A DNA stretch of 64,000 nucleotides from an uncultured Lachnospiraceae bacterium. GTDB taxonomy: Bacteria; Bacillota; Clostridia; Lachnospirales; Lachnospiraceae. Location of the stretch: contig CAOKOL010000006.1 of the NCBI GenBank assembly GCA_948470335.1, positions 58,717 to 122,716 of the forward strand, read 5' to 3'. The translations under genes were made by a program, and so were the position numbers. Every line of letters begins with the position of its first letter. The stretch's first letter is position 1. This document shows, in pieces, positions 24,748 to 34,023 of the stretch. The notes beneath the pieces were generated by a model, which was given only the letters and a program-made list of their open reading frames with translations, was not told the origin of the DNA and searched no databases.

Positions 24748-27363
24748 TTAAGCCTCATCTTCCTGCTCCCGGGAGGCTTCATTCTCATTCTTTTTTTCAA
24801 AATACTGCTTCCATTTTTTCCTGCCCTCGTCGGTCAGCAGCAGCCGCTCGCCAAGGAGAATCAGGCAGATGACAATGACTGTCGAAGACGACAGCATCAG
24901 ACCCAGATTCCGTCCCGGCGCATGATATTCCAGATGAATTTCATGGCGGCCTTCCTCAAGGGGGACGCTGATCAGCGCATTGGCAAAGACCTGTATCTCC
25001 TGTTCCTGACCGTCCACTGTCAGAATCCATCCGTTGTCATAGGGGATGGAGGTAAACAGAAGCCCCTTCTCCTGGACATTTACAACACCGTTTAAAACGG
25101 TGTCCGAATAGGACGTTACCTGTAATGGCTGCTGGTTTAAAATCTGCGTCATGGCATTTAAGTTGTCATAGCGGAAAATGTAGGCGGACGCCATCAGAGA
25201 GGCATCCTGTTCCGTGGTCAGACGGATGGTTTCTTCCGGGGTACACCAGCCCAGATCCAGAAAGAATCCCCGGTCCACATGGCTCCAGCTTTCGGTGCGT
25301 TCTCCGATTACGGCATCCACGTCCTCCACCTGGCTGTTATCCACCTGTACAAATACATGGCCGGCTTCCTCCAGGTGAATTTCAAAGGTGCCGCCATTGG
25401 TGTTGGTATCGGCAATGGGGTCCAGCAGATTACCTGTTCCGGCGCTGTGGATGGAGAACGCATTCTGAGCGATTGCCGGATTGGTATATTCCGGCTGCCA
25501 CTGTTCATTCATGTCTGCCGGAACCATAAAGCCCACGGGCAGGACGGACTGGTTCTGGTAAAGATATGCGCCATTATTTTCACCATACAGAAGCAGTCCT
25601 TCCTGTTCGTTCAGAGGTTCGGAGGACAGAATGTATTTAATATCGAAGATTGATCGGATAAAAGGCGTCATTCCTGTGACAGCATAGGCATTCATGGAGC
25701 CTTCCATTCCCAGCGTTTCATAAAAATCAGTTAAAGCCGCATTGGCCGTGGAAGAAAAGATGGAGGCGGAGGGGTATCCCACCCAGGCCCCGTCATTTTT
25801 GGAACGTCTCTCGTCCTTTTCAAACCGGTAAAAGCCCACATCCTCCGTCTGTGCCTGTGCCACAAGCTGCCGGAATTCCGGCGTATGTTTCAGATAGGCG
25901 CTGCGGGTAGTAGTGGTGATGCTGGTACAGGCCGTATTGGCCGTCGTCTCCACCACGGCAAGGCAGAGCATAAACACCACTGCCGAAAGCCCAGTGATTT
26001 TCCGGTCCTGGTACAGCCAGACGATGATCATATACAGACCGCACAGAACCAGGGCTATGTAAAATATATAAAAAGGGATTTCCTCGCCGTCGATCAGCTT
26101 TTGCGCCAGCAGGATAAATATGGCGGCGCCCGCAAAGGCACCGGTCAGCCATGTGGGTTTACAGTCTTTTGGCTCCCGGATACCCTCGTAACACATAGAA
26201 AGCACTACGGCGATATACAGGAAAGACTGCCGGCAGGGCAGACTGTTGGGATAGTGGAAGCCATGCCAGATATAGTTGGGGATATTGGTGGAAAAGGAAA
26301 ACAGCATAAACAGAATCAGCGCCGTCTTTGCCGCTTTTTCCTTCCAGGGAATCCGGCTGTTCATCAGATACACGGGAAATGCGATGATTGCAGCCGTTCC
26401 GCAGTAAATATTGGGCCAGTGATCCAGACCGATTTCCGTGTCCACCAGCGCCATATGGCGGGCCAGCATATCGAAAATGGAAAAGTAGGATTTCCATTCT
26501 TTCGGGAAGCTGAAATCGCCGGAGGCAGTCAGACTGAGGGCCATCATCTCAGGGACAACCAGACAGGCGGCCAGCCCGCCTGCCAGCAGAGAATACAGGC
26601 AGAAATCCACAAAGATCCGAAGATAGGGCGGCCGGGCATACAGGGCCGTCGTTTCCCCGTTTTCCTCTCTGTGATAATGAATCTGGGAGGAAGGGAGGGA
26701 AACGGTCAGCACGATGAAATACAGGACGCAGAACATACATACCATGATGGCGATATAGTAGTTGCTTAAAATGCACAGTCCCAGGCTGAGACAGTACAGC
26801 CAGCAGCGATGCTCTTTTACCAGAAGTTCCAGTCCCAGAAGAATCAGGGGCGTCACCATGATACAGTCCGTCCACATGATGTTCCAGTTGTAGGCGGCAA
26901 AGTAGCCGGACAAGGCAAAAAACAGGGCGAAAAAAGTGGTAAAATAGTCTTTTTTGCCGGATTTGCGGCTTAAGTACAAGGCAAAAAACAGGCCGGTCAG
27001 GCCGGTTTTGAATACCACCATATAAGAGAGAAATTCAATGACGGCGTTCAGCGGACACAGAAAAATCAGCCAGTTAAAGGGACTGGCCAGATAATATCCG
27101 TACAGGGACAGAAAATTTGTTCCCAGGCCCACGTCCCAGGTATAGGATAAACTGCCGCCGTCGGAAAGCTTTTGCTTCATTAAGGAAAGAAACGGTGCAT
27201 ACTGATGGTACAGGTCTACCCGCAGAAAACTGTTATCCCCGAAGGGGAAGATGGCATTGCCGGCGAATACCATGATCAGCACCAGAACCGGCAGGACGAA
27301 AGCCAGGATCAGGGGCATATTTTCCCGGATCTGCTGACGGCTGAAAAAATTCTTTTTCATCAT
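24748..27363 (-). CDS. YfhO-family membrane glycosyltransferase (GT-C type)
   Basis: An 871-residue polytopic protein with about 12 membrane helices in the first ~480 residues, a large extracytoplasmic domain (~500-830), and a final helix. The N-terminal IFPFGDNSFLRVDLYHQYAPF and later SLYGYYLASPFNWL are YfhO family motifs. In Bacillus YfhO transfers sugars from undecaprenyl-phosphate carriers onto lipoteichoic acid outside the membrane. Here it is third in an operon after a GT2 enzyme and a GtrA flippase, which are the other two parts of that system. The exact acceptor is unknown. The start has a weak AAGGAA upstream. Confidence 0.88.
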   Translation of the reverse strand: MMKKNFFSRQQIRENMPLILAFVLPVLVLIMVFAGNAIFPFGDNSFLRVDLYHQYAPFLSLMKQKLSDGGSLSYTWDVGLGTNFLSLYGYYLASPFNWLIFLCPLNAVIEFLSYMVVFKTGLTGLFFALYLSRKSGKKDYFTTFFALFFALSGYFAAYNWNIMWTDCIMVTPLILLGLELLVKEHRCWLYCLSLGLCILSNYYIAIMVCMFCVLYFIVLTVSLPSSQIHYHREENGETTALYARPPYLRIFVDFCLYSLLAGGLAACLVVPEMMALSLTASGDFSFPKEWKSYFSIFDMLARHMALVDTEIGLDHWPNIYCGTAAIIAFPVYLMNSRIPWKEKAAKTALILFMLFSFSTNIPNYIWHGFHYPNSLPCRQSFLYIAVVLSMCYEGIREPKDCKPTWLTGAFAGAAIFILLAQKLIDGEEIPFYIFYIALVLCGLYMIIVWLYQDRKITGLSAVVFMLCLAVVETTANTACTSITTTTRSAYLKHTPEFRQLVAQAQTEDVGFYRFEKDERRSKNDGAWVGYPSASIFSSTANAALTDFYETLGMEGSMNAYAVTGMTPFIRSIFDIKYILSSEPLNEQEGLLLYGENNGAYLYQNQSVLPVGFMVPADMNEQWQPEYTNPAIAQNAFSIHSAGTGNLLDPIADTNTNGGTFEIHLEEAGHVFVQVDNSQVEDVDAVIGERTESWSHVDRGFFLDLGWCTPEETIRLTTEQDASLMASAYIFRYDNLNAMTQILNQQPLQVTSYSDTVLNGVVNVQEKGLLFTSIPYDNGWILTVDGQEQEIQVFANALISVPLEEGRHEIHLEYHAPGRNLGLMLSSSTVIVICLILLGERLLLTDEGRKKWKQYFEKKNENEASREQEDEA

Positions 27364-27447
27364 CGCTGTAATGTTATATTCCTTTCTTTTTCATTTTCCG
27401 GATAATGAATGTCCCGTGATGTCAAAGACTCACGGGAGGGAGATATT

Positions 27448-27858
27448 TTACTGATTCTTAAAGATAAACAGCTTGCTGGCTACGTAATTCATCACCACCA
27501 CGAAGAAGTTGGACAGGATTTTCGCCAGGTCCTCGTTCATCTGCAGGTAGCTTACGGTGATGACCATAAAGGCCATATCGAAGGCCAGAGACAGCAGACG
27601 GCAGGAGATAAATGCCGCAAATTCCTTTTGGACGACGGCGCCTTCCCAGCTTTTTGACTGAAATACATACAGCTTGTTTACCACAAAGGCAAAAATCACG
27701 GCCACTACCCAGGCGATGACGTTGGAGATCAGATACTGGATGCCGATCAGGTTGCAGCCTTTGAAGACGACGATGTTCAGGATCGTGGTCAGAACGCCGG
27801 CCACCAGATAAGTGACGGTTTCACGGTTTAATAGTTTTTTCATCAGTGATTCTAGCAT
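27448..27858 (-). CDS. GtrA family polyprenyl-phosphate-sugar flippase
   Basis: A 136-residue protein with four membrane helices (YLVAGVLTTILNIVVF, ISNVIAWVVAVIFAFVVNKLYVF, a third about 85-105, and FFVVVMNYVASKLFIF), the GtrA/DPMS layout. RETVTYLVAGVLTT and NKLYVFQSK are family signatures. GtrA proteins are believed to flip undecaprenyl-phosphate-linked sugars across the membrane. It lies between the GT2 and YfhO genes, fitting a transfer pathway from cytoplasm to the outside. AAGAGGTG precedes the ATG; a second ATG six codons in is also possible. Confidence 0.9.
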   Translation of the reverse strand: MLESLMKKLLNRETVTYLVAGVLTTILNIVVFKGCNLIGIQYLISNVIAWVVAVIFAFVVNKLYVFQSKSWEGAVVQKEFAAFISCRLLSLAFDMAFMVITVSYLQMNEDLAKILSNFFVVVMNYVASKLFIFKNQ

Positions 27859-27957
27859 ATTGTTTCACACCTCTTGCAATGTTCTTTTATCCCTGCGGGC
27901 GGCGGCTCGGACGGTTATGCCGGGCGCTTTACGGGTATACATGGGCCGTCTGCCGCA

Positions 27958-28893
27958 TCAGTGATCGTTCAGGTTTGACTGTTTCAGAATATAGATCGGA
28001 CGGCTCTTTGACTCCATATACATATGGGCGATGTATTCTCCCACGATTCCCAGAGACAGCTCGATAATCCCGCCCAGAAACAAAACGGCGCACAGGGTAG
28101 TCACGTATCCGGGGACGTCGATGCCGAAAATCAGCGTCTGGGTCAGCGTAATCAGGATATAGATGAAAGCGCCCAGGGAGATCACAACGCCCATAATGGA
28201 CACCAGCCGCAGCGGCACGATGGAAAAAGAGGTGATTCCGTCCAGCGCGTAGCGGAACAGTCCCCAGAAGCTCCACTTGCTGGTACCGACGGTGCGCTCC
28301 ACATTCTCATAAGGATACCATTTGGTTTCAAACCCGACCCAGGCAAAAATACCTTTGGAAAACCGTTCCACTTCCGACAGCTTAAGGATCGCGTCAACCA
28401 TCTGCCGGGTCATAATCCGGAAATCCACGGCGCCGTAGGCCATCTTTACATTGGTCATACGATTGCTCAGATGATAGAACATCCGGGAGAAAAAGCTGCG
28501 GACAGGCGCTTCGCCCTTTCGGGTGCTTCTGCTGGCGGCACAGCAGTCATAGCCTTCCTCAATTCCTTTTATCATGTCGGGGATCATGGCCGGAGGATGC
28601 TGCAGATCCGCATCCATAACAATAACCAGATCGCCGAGGGAAGCGGCCAGCCCCGCGTACATGGCGGCTTCTTTGCCGAAGTTTCGGGAAAATGACAGAT
28701 ATTTCACATGCAGGTCGGCGGCGGCCAGCCGTTTCATTACGGTCAGGGTCTTGTCAGAACTTCCGTCATCCACTAAAATATAGGTAAAGTCATATGTGTC
28801 TATCCCGGCCAGGACCTTCTGTGTTTCCTGGTAGAACAGAGTCAGACCATCTTCTTCATTATAACATGGGACGATAATATCTACGGATGTCAT
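27958..28893 (-). CDS. GT2 undecaprenyl-phosphate glycosyltransferase (DPM1/GtrB-like)
   Basis: A 311-residue GT2 enzyme. The catalytic domain starts VDIIVPCYNEEDGL and has ILVDDGSSDKTL, the DxD motif VMDADLQHPP, and NFGKEAAMYAG. Two C-terminal helices (SIMGVVISLGAFIYIL and VTTLCAVLFLGGIIELSLGIV) are typical of the GtrB/CsbB class, which loads a hexose or GlcNAc on undecaprenyl phosphate. I chose the ATG at 28893, since AGAGGAG lies 5 nt before it; the upstream extension is basic and lacks a ribosome site. It heads the GT2-GtrA-YfhO set from a consensus promoter. Confidence 0.93.
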   Translation of the reverse strand: MTSVDIIVPCYNEEDGLTLFYQETQKVLAGIDTYDFTYILVDDGSSDKTLTVMKRLAAADLHVKYLSFSRNFGKEAAMYAGLAASLGDLVIVMDADLQHPPAMIPDMIKGIEEGYDCCAASRSTRKGEAPVRSFFSRMFYHLSNRMTNVKMAYGAVDFRIMTRQMVDAILKLSEVERFSKGIFAWVGFETKWYPYENVERTVGTSKWSFWGLFRYALDGITSFSIVPLRLVSIMGVVISLGAFIYILITLTQTLIFGIDVPGYVTTLCAVLFLGGIIELSLGIVGEYIAHMYMESKSRPIYILKQSNLNDH

Positions 28894-28928
28894 ATGGCTC
28901 CTCTTTTCTTTTTTTGCAATCACTTCTT

Positions 28929-28957
28929 ATTCTAGTACAGCGAAAGAAAAATGTAAA
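28929..28957 (-). promoter_or_regulatory. Promoter of GT2-GtrA-YfhO operon
   Basis: On the minus strand TTTACA, a 17-nt spacer and TAGAAT, 35 nt upstream of the GT2 start. Confidence 0.7.
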
Positions 28958-29017
28958 TGCCATTATTTTTAAAAATGATAAGAAAATTGTTCTAAATCGG
29001 GAGATTGGAGCATAAAT

Positions 29018-29695
29018 ATGTTAATGAGTAAACAGAATACACAATGGGCGAGGAGGAAAATACCAGTGTCAGAGAAAGTAATAGAAAACAACAAGGTATG
29101 TGTAATCGGCGAAATTGCGGGAACATTTGAGTTCAGCCATGAGGTATTTGGGGAAGGGTTTTATCTGACAGAGCTTTCAGTCAGACGCCTCAGCGATCAG
29201 GTGGATGTGATCCCTCTGCTGATTTCAGAACGGCTGATCGACGTATCAGGGGACTACAGAGGGCAGACGATACAGGTAAATGGCCAGTTCCGTTCCTATA
29301 ATCGCCACGAAGGTACGAAAAACCGCCTGATTCTCTCCGTATTTGTCAGAGAAGTGGAATTTATAGAGGAATTTACCGACTATACCAAAACCAATCAGAT
29401 TTTTTTGGATGGTTTTGTCTGCAAAGCGCCGGTTTACCGCAAGACGCCGCTGGGAAGAGAAATCGCCGATCTTCTTGTGGCGGTGAACCGGCCCTATGGA
29501 AAGTCCGATTACATACCCTGTATCGCCTGGGGGCGGAATGCCCGATATGCCACCGGTTTTGAGGTGGGCGGCCGCATCCGTATCTGGGGCCGGGTTCAGA
29601 GCAGAGAGTACACAAAGCGGATCGGGGAGGAGGAGAGCGAGAGAAGGGTCGCCTATGAGGTGTCCGTAAGCAAACTGGAATGCGTGGAACAGTAG
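29018..29695 (+). CDS. Single-stranded-DNA-binding-like protein with two OB folds
   Basis: A 225-residue protein with OB-fold segments. The C-terminal half (~125-222) has the SSB pattern (NQIFLDGFVCKAPVYRKTPLGREIADLLVAVNR, YIPCIAWGRNARYA, GGRIRIWGRVQSREYTK), and the N-terminal half (NNKVCVIGEIAGTFEFS) looks like a second, more diverged OB fold. The acidic C-terminal tip that SSB uses to bind partners is absent (it ends SKLECVEQ), so it is not the main replication SSB and may be an accessory or recombination form. GGAG precedes the ATG. Confidence 0.8.
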   Translation: MLMSKQNTQWARRKIPVSEKVIENNKVCVIGEIAGTFEFSHEVFGEGFYLTELSVRRLSDQVDVIPLLISERLIDVSGDYRGQTIQVNGQFRSYNRHEGTKNRLILSVFVREVEFIEEFTDYTKTNQIFLDGFVCKAPVYRKTPLGREIADLLVAVNRPYGKSDYIPCIAWGRNARYATGFEVGGRIRIWGRVQSREYTKRIGEEESERRVAYEVSVSKLECVEQ

Positions 29696-29911
29696 AAATC
29701 ATTACTATATAAAAACACATTTGGCTTCGGAGGGAGAATGCAGCGGAATGGCCGCCGTATTCTCTTTTCCTGTCTTGTATCACACTGCGGTGGGACGGGG
29801 ATTGTACGCGATAAAGAGGTTGAATTGTGAATTGTGATATAGTATAGTAATAGAGCGGAAAGGAAACCTGCAGCCCCAAAGTATTTGCGCCTGCAGGAAA
29901 AGAGATAGTAT

Positions 29912-30199
29912 ATGGAATATGAGCAGAGCTTTCTGGTAGGTGAACGCGAGTTCGTCAGCGACAGAGGATTGGGCATTCATCTGAATTACTATCTGACAAA
30001 AAAGACGGGGCGGACGGCTTATGACGCCCTGTATGGAATACGGATTGAGAAAACGGTGCAGGGAGAGCAGGAAGAAACAGAGCAGACACCGGCGCTGTCA
30101 GCGTCCCGACAGATGGTGGAACAACTGGCAGGAAAACTGATGGCCGGCGCGGTGACTCCGATCTGCATGATAGAGATTATAGATGATCTGATGGGCTGA
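29912..30199 (+). CDS. DUF6514 family protein
   Basis: A 95-residue protein. The pattern of a short beta-rich front (LNYYLTKKTGRTAYDALYGIRIEKT) and a helical end (ASRQMVEQLAGKLMAGAVTPICMIEIIDDLMG) matches the small DUF6514 proteins common in Lachnospiraceae. The role is unknown. The ATG at 29912 lies 216 nt after the SSB-like gene and 17 nt before yigZ, so co-transcription with yigZ-folC is likely. The preceding stretch 29696-29911 holds no recognisable gene. Confidence 0.7.
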   Translation: MEYEQSFLVGEREFVSDRGLGIHLNYYLTKKTGRTAYDALYGIRIEKTVQGEQEETEQTPALSASRQMVEQLAGKLMAGAVTPICMIEIIDDLMG

Positions 30200-30216
30200 C
30201 AGAAGGGAACATACGA

Positions 30217-30873
30217 ATGACAGAGAGCTACAGGACGTTATATCTTCCGGGAGAGGGAGAGCTGGTGGAGAAGAAATCCCGTTTTATCGCCACAACGGCT
30301 CTGGCCGAATCGGAGGAGGAGGCGCTTTGCTTTATTGAATCCATGAAAAAAAAATATTGGAACGCCACCCATAACTGCTGGGCCTATATTACGGGTCCGG
30401 ACAATGGGGTGATGCGCTGCAGCGACGACGGCGAGCCCCAGGGAACGGCGGGAAGGCCGATGCTGGATGTGCTGCTGGGAGAAAAGCTGTTCAATATCTG
30501 TGTGGTAGTGACCAGGTATTTCGGCGGCACGCTGCTGGGGACCGGAGGACTGGTCAGAGCTTATTCGAAAGCGGTTCAGGAAGGACTTGGCGGCAGCAGG
30601 CTGATCGAAAAAAAGCTGGGACGTAAGGTGCGGATCGGCTGTGATTACAATATGATCGGCAAAGTACAGTATCAGATCGCCCAGGCCGGGATTCTGACCC
30701 TTGACAGCCGGTATACGGAGGATGTGGAAACACTGATCCTGGTGCCTGAACGGGAAGTGGATCAGGTGACGGAGATGCTGACGCAGGCTACCGGCGCAAA
30801 GGCATCCGTTTCGGCAGAAGAACAGGTATGGTTTGCTGCTTTTGAAAAAGAAATTTTACTGTTTGAACGATAA
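30217..30873 (+). CDS. YigZ/IMPACT family protein
   Basis: A 218-residue protein of the IMPACT/YigZ family. The signature region is intact: EKKSRFIATTALAESEEEA, then NATHNCWAYI, SDDGEPQGTAGRPML and VVVTRYFGGTLLGTGGLVRAYSKAV. The C-terminal ~70 residues form the RNA-binding-like ferredoxin fold typical of the family. In eukaryotes IMPACT modulates Gcn2; the bacterial role is not settled. It follows DUF6514 and leads directly into folC with a 24-nt gap. Confidence 0.92.
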   Translation: MTESYRTLYLPGEGELVEKKSRFIATTALAESEEEALCFIESMKKKYWNATHNCWAYITGPDNGVMRCSDDGEPQGTAGRPMLDVLLGEKLFNICVVVTRYFGGTLLGTGGLVRAYSKAVQEGLGGSRLIEKKLGRKVRIGCDYNMIGKVQYQIAQAGILTLDSRYTEDVETLILVPEREVDQVTEMLTQATGAKASVSAEEQVWFAAFEKEILLFER

Positions 30874-30897
30874 AAGATACAAGAGAGGACAGATGTG

Positions 30898-32178
30898 ATG
30901 ATGAACTATCAGGATGCGGTCGATTATATCGATCAGATACCCAAGTATGCCGATTCACCGGTGCCGGCCCATACATTTTCTCTGATGGAACTGCTGGGGA
31001 ATCCCCAGGATCACTTAAAAGTAATCCATGTGGCGGGAACCAACGGCAAGGGTTCGATCTGTGCCTATATCACGGAAATGCTGGTGGAACAGGGACTCCG
31101 GGTGGGAACTTTTACCTCCCCGCATCTGGTCCGCATGAATGAGCGGATTAAGGTGAATAATGTTCCGGTAGAGGATCGGGTATTTCTCGACGCTTTTCTG
31201 CGGGTGAAAGAAGCCAGCGAGAAGCTGGGGGATACCAATTATTTTGAATATCTGTTTGCCATGGCCATGCTGATCTACCGGGATGCGGAAATTGATTACG
31301 CCGTACTGGAGGTAGGGCTTGGAGGGCGCAAGGACGCCACCAATGTGATTAAGCAGCCTGCGGTCAGCGTCATTGCCTCTATCAGCCTGGATCACACGGA
31401 GGTACTGGGCGATACCATTGCGCAGATTGCCAGTGAAAAAGCGGGAATTATCAAAGAGGGCTGTCCGGTGGTCTACGACGGCTGTCAGCCGGATGCGTCG
31501 GCGGTGTTTGAAAAGGAAGCGGCGAAGCTCCATGCGCCGGCTTACGGAGTAGATCATGGAAGCTGGACGCTTCTTGAACGCACCGGGCAGGGAGTATCCT
31601 TCCGGGTGAATGAAGGATTTTTGAAAGGACATACGATTCAGGTTCCTTTCATCGCCGGATATCAGGCGGCGAATGCTATGGTGGCCCTGACGGCACTGAA
31701 CTGTCTGAACCGGCTGGAGACGGAAAAAGAAGTGGAGCAGGCACTTACGGCCATAACCCATACGGTCTGGCCGGGAAGGATGCAGCAGGTGTGTCCCGGC
31801 GTTTATCTGGACGGCGCCCATAACAGCGACGGGATTCTGAATTTTGTGGAAACTGTTGCTGCCATGCCCTGCAGAGGGAAGAAATATCTGCTGTTTACGG
31901 CGGTGAAAGAGAAGGATCTGGACCATATGACAGAATTCCTGGCTTCCCGCACGGATTTTTCCGGCATTTTCGTGACGGAGCTGGAGCACAACGACAGAGC
32001 GGTCAGCGCAGAAGGCCTGGCTGAAAAGTTCCGCCGGTTTTACGACGGCCCGGTTTATATCTGCCCCCATATCAGGGAAGCATGGGAGCAGGCCATGAAG
32101 ATAAAAAAAGAAGAAGATATTCTGTTTATAGCGGGTTCTCTGTATCTGGTGGGCAGCGTAATGGAAGCGTGTTTATAG
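30898..32178 (+). CDS. folC: Bifunctional folylpolyglutamate synthase / dihydrofolate synthase
   Basis: A 426-residue Mur-ligase-type enzyme adding glutamate to dihydropteroate or folates. Seen: IHVAGTNGKGSICAYI (P-loop), TSPHLVRMNERIKVN, EVGLGGRKDATNVI, SLDHTEVLGDTIAQIASEKAGIIK and the C-terminal WPGRMQQVCPGVYLDGAHN, all FolC signatures. GAGAGGA lies 8 nt before the ATG at 30898; the adjacent ATG at 30901 is equally possible. It is last in the yigZ-folC run. Its stop codon is immediately followed by two copies of a 104-bp repeat. Confidence 0.96.
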   Translation: MMNYQDAVDYIDQIPKYADSPVPAHTFSLMELLGNPQDHLKVIHVAGTNGKGSICAYITEMLVEQGLRVGTFTSPHLVRMNERIKVNNVPVEDRVFLDAFLRVKEASEKLGDTNYFEYLFAMAMLIYRDAEIDYAVLEVGLGGRKDATNVIKQPAVSVIASISLDHTEVLGDTIAQIASEKAGIIKEGCPVVYDGCQPDASAVFEKEAAKLHAPAYGVDHGSWTLLERTGQGVSFRVNEGFLKGHTIQVPFIAGYQAANAMVALTALNCLNRLETEKEVEQALTAITHTVWPGRMQQVCPGVYLDGAHNSDGILNFVETVAAMPCRGKKYLLFTAVKEKDLDHMTEFLASRTDFSGIFVTELEHNDRAVSAEGLAEKFRRFYDGPVYICPHIREAWEQAMKIKKEEDILFIAGSLYLVGSVMEACL

Positions 32179-32402
32179 GGCAGGAGCGGTACTCGAAACA
32201 GCGGATGCCCGAACAAGTGCTCAGAGGAAATACTGGCTGCGGAGCAGACAGGATTTGCTCTGCGGGTTAAAGTACTTGGGAGGGCAGGAGCGGTACTCGA
32301 AACAGCGGATGCCCGAACAAGTGCTCAGAGGAAATACTGGCTGCGGAGCAGACAGGATTTGCTCTGCGGGTTAAAGTACTTGGGAGGGCAGGAGCGGTAC
32401 TA
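32178..32402 (+). repeat. Tandem repeat, 104-bp unit (two copies plus 17 bp of a third)
   Basis: Starting at folC's last base, a 104-bp unit beginning GGGCAGGAGCGGTACT is repeated identically at 32178 and 32282, with a partial third copy at 32386-32402. Each unit holds CTGCGGAGCAG and GCTCTGCGGG, an imperfect hairpin. The opening resembles the separate 105-bp repeat at 34365 (shared GGAGCGGTACT and AACAGCGGA). The period is not a multiple of 3 and no gene spans it. Confidence 0.9.
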
Positions 32403-32419
32403 GGTTAGGAGGAAGATAA

Positions 32420-32557
32420 ATGTTGGATTTTGAGGAAGAACTGAAGAATTTTAAGCCCAGTAAAGAAATCGACCAAACCGGAGAAACAGCCAATAAGCGG
32501 AATAAGACTGATCTGGTGGATATTATGATGCAGATGATGAAGGAAAAAGAAGAATAG
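32420..32557 (+). CDS. Small acidic hypothetical protein (45 aa)
   Basis: A 45-residue open frame, MLDFEEELKNFKPSKEID... ending DIMMQMMKEKEE, rich in Glu, Lys and Met and predicted mostly helical. TTAGGAGGAAG provides a near-perfect ribosome site 7 nt before the ATG, and it ends 12 nt before the TPR gene, so it is probably translated with it. No family is recognised. It starts 17 nt after the 104-bp repeat array. Confidence 0.6.
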   Translation: MLDFEEELKNFKPSKEIDQTGETANKRNKTDLVDIMMQMMKEKEE

Positions 32558-32569
32558 AGAGGGATGCTA

Positions 32570-33937
32570 ATGAAATGTTATCGCTGCGGCAGTAAACTGG
32601 GACGTCAGAATATATGTCTGAAGTGCGGCGCTCCGCTGGATACCTACCGCCTGATCGTCCGTCGGGCGAACAGCCTGTACAACAGCGGCCTTGAAAAAGC
32701 CTGGGTCAGAGATCTGACCGGCGCAATAGAGGACCTGCAGCAATGTCTGGTGTATGACAAACGCAATATAGACGCCAGAAACCTTCTGGGGCTGATCTAC
32801 CATGAAATCGGAGAGGATGCGGAGGCGATGGCGGAGTGGGCCATCAGCGAGAGCTTTCAGCCGGAAGATAATCCTGCCACAACTCTGATAAAAAAGGTGA
32901 TCGACTCGGATCAGATTGAACAGTGCAATATGGCGGTGAGAAAGTACAACCACAGTCTGTCGCTGGCAAGCGGCATTGATCACAGCTATGATCTGGCTCT
33001 TTTACAGTTGCAGAAGGTGGTTCGAATCAATCCTAAATTTATCAGAGCCTATCAGTTGATGGCGCTGCTCTATATTCATGACGAGGAGTACGCAAAGGCG
33101 GAAAAGGCATTGCGGACGGCGCTGAATATTAATCATTCCGACGCAGTCTGCCTGCGTTATCTGCAGGAGATCGAGGATAAGGTCAGCCGCCGGGAAAGCG
33201 GCAGAGAGAAACGGGAAAAGGTGCTGCTGGAAAAGGCGAATGAGAGCAAAGGTGTGGTGGTTCCTACATACCGGGAGGGCAGTGGCATATTCCAGACGGT
33301 GCTCTATGTGTTCGGCGGCGTGATTCTCGGCCTGCTGGTCTGCTATTTTCATCTGGTTCCCGGTATCCGTCAGCGGCTGCAGAGAGAGAGCAACGAGAAA
33401 GTGATGAGTTACGGCGATATGCTTTCGGCCAAGGATCTGGAGCTTTCGGAATTGAAGGCGCAGTTGGAGGGACTGGAGGCGGAGAAAAACAGTGCCAATG
33501 AACAACTGGAGGGCTACACCGGCACCGACGGTGTAGTGGCGTCCTATGAAAAGCTGTTAAAAGCGGCGGATGACTACTATTCCGGAGAGTACGGCGCAGC
33601 TCTCGAAGCGCTGGATCAACTGGATGAGACGGTCAGCGGAACCAATTATCAGGCGGTTTACAGAAAGTTAAAGGACAGCGTGAATACGGAAGGAATGAGC
33701 GAGCTGTACAAAAAGGGATATGATGCTTATCAGGCCAGAGACTTTGAAGCGGCGAGAGATTATCTGACCCAGTGTCTGGTCATTGATCCTGATTATCCGG
33801 ACGCCATGTTCTGGCTGGGTCTCAGTTACCATAATCTGGGTGATCGTGAGAAAGCGTTCCAGTACTATGACAGGCTGATTGCGGAATTTCCCGAACTGTC
33901 CTATGCCCAGCGGGCGGCGGAACTGAAAAATGAGTAA
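32570..33937 (+). CDS. Zinc-ribbon, TPR and coiled-coil membrane protein
   Basis: A 455-residue protein. An N-terminal double CxxC zinc ribbon (CYRCG ... CLKCG) is followed by TPR-like helices (~20-200: LGLIYHEIGEDAEAM, LMALLYIHDEEYAKAEKAL), one membrane helix (TVLYVFGGVILGLLVCYF, ~240-260), a coiled coil (LELSELKAQLEGLEAEKNSANEQLEG) and C-terminal TPR units (YDAYQARDFEAARDYLTQCL, MFWLGLSYHNLGDREKAFQYYDRL). The ATG at 32570 is 6 nt after AGAGGG; an ATG at 32564 is too close. A terminator follows. The role is unknown, perhaps a scaffold at the membrane. Confidence 0.75.
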   Translation: MKCYRCGSKLGRQNICLKCGAPLDTYRLIVRRANSLYNSGLEKAWVRDLTGAIEDLQQCLVYDKRNIDARNLLGLIYHEIGEDAEAMAEWAISESFQPEDNPATTLIKKVIDSDQIEQCNMAVRKYNHSLSLASGIDHSYDLALLQLQKVVRINPKFIRAYQLMALLYIHDEEYAKAEKALRTALNINHSDAVCLRYLQEIEDKVSRRESGREKREKVLLEKANESKGVVVPTYREGSGIFQTVLYVFGGVILGLLVCYFHLVPGIRQRLQRESNEKVMSYGDMLSAKDLELSELKAQLEGLEAEKNSANEQLEGYTGTDGVVASYEKLLKAADDYYSGEYGAALEALDQLDETVSGTNYQAVYRKLKDSVNTEGMSELYKKGYDAYQARDFEAARDYLTQCLVIDPDYPDAMFWLGLSYHNLGDREKAFQYYDRLIAEFPELSYAQRAAELKNE

Positions 33938-33947
33938 TACACTGTAC

Positions 33948-33981
33948 AAAGGATGCAAAAACTTGAGGTTTTGCATCCTTT
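33948..33981 (+). terminator. Terminator after TPR gene
   Basis: AAAGGATGCAAAA and TTTTGCATCCTTT are perfect 13-nt arms with an 8-nt loop. It separates the TPR gene from the spoIIA operon 43 nt downstream. Confidence 0.85.
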
Positions 33982-34023
33982 TATTGTGATACTACGCCAT
34001 GAAACGGCAAATCGGAGGCGAAC

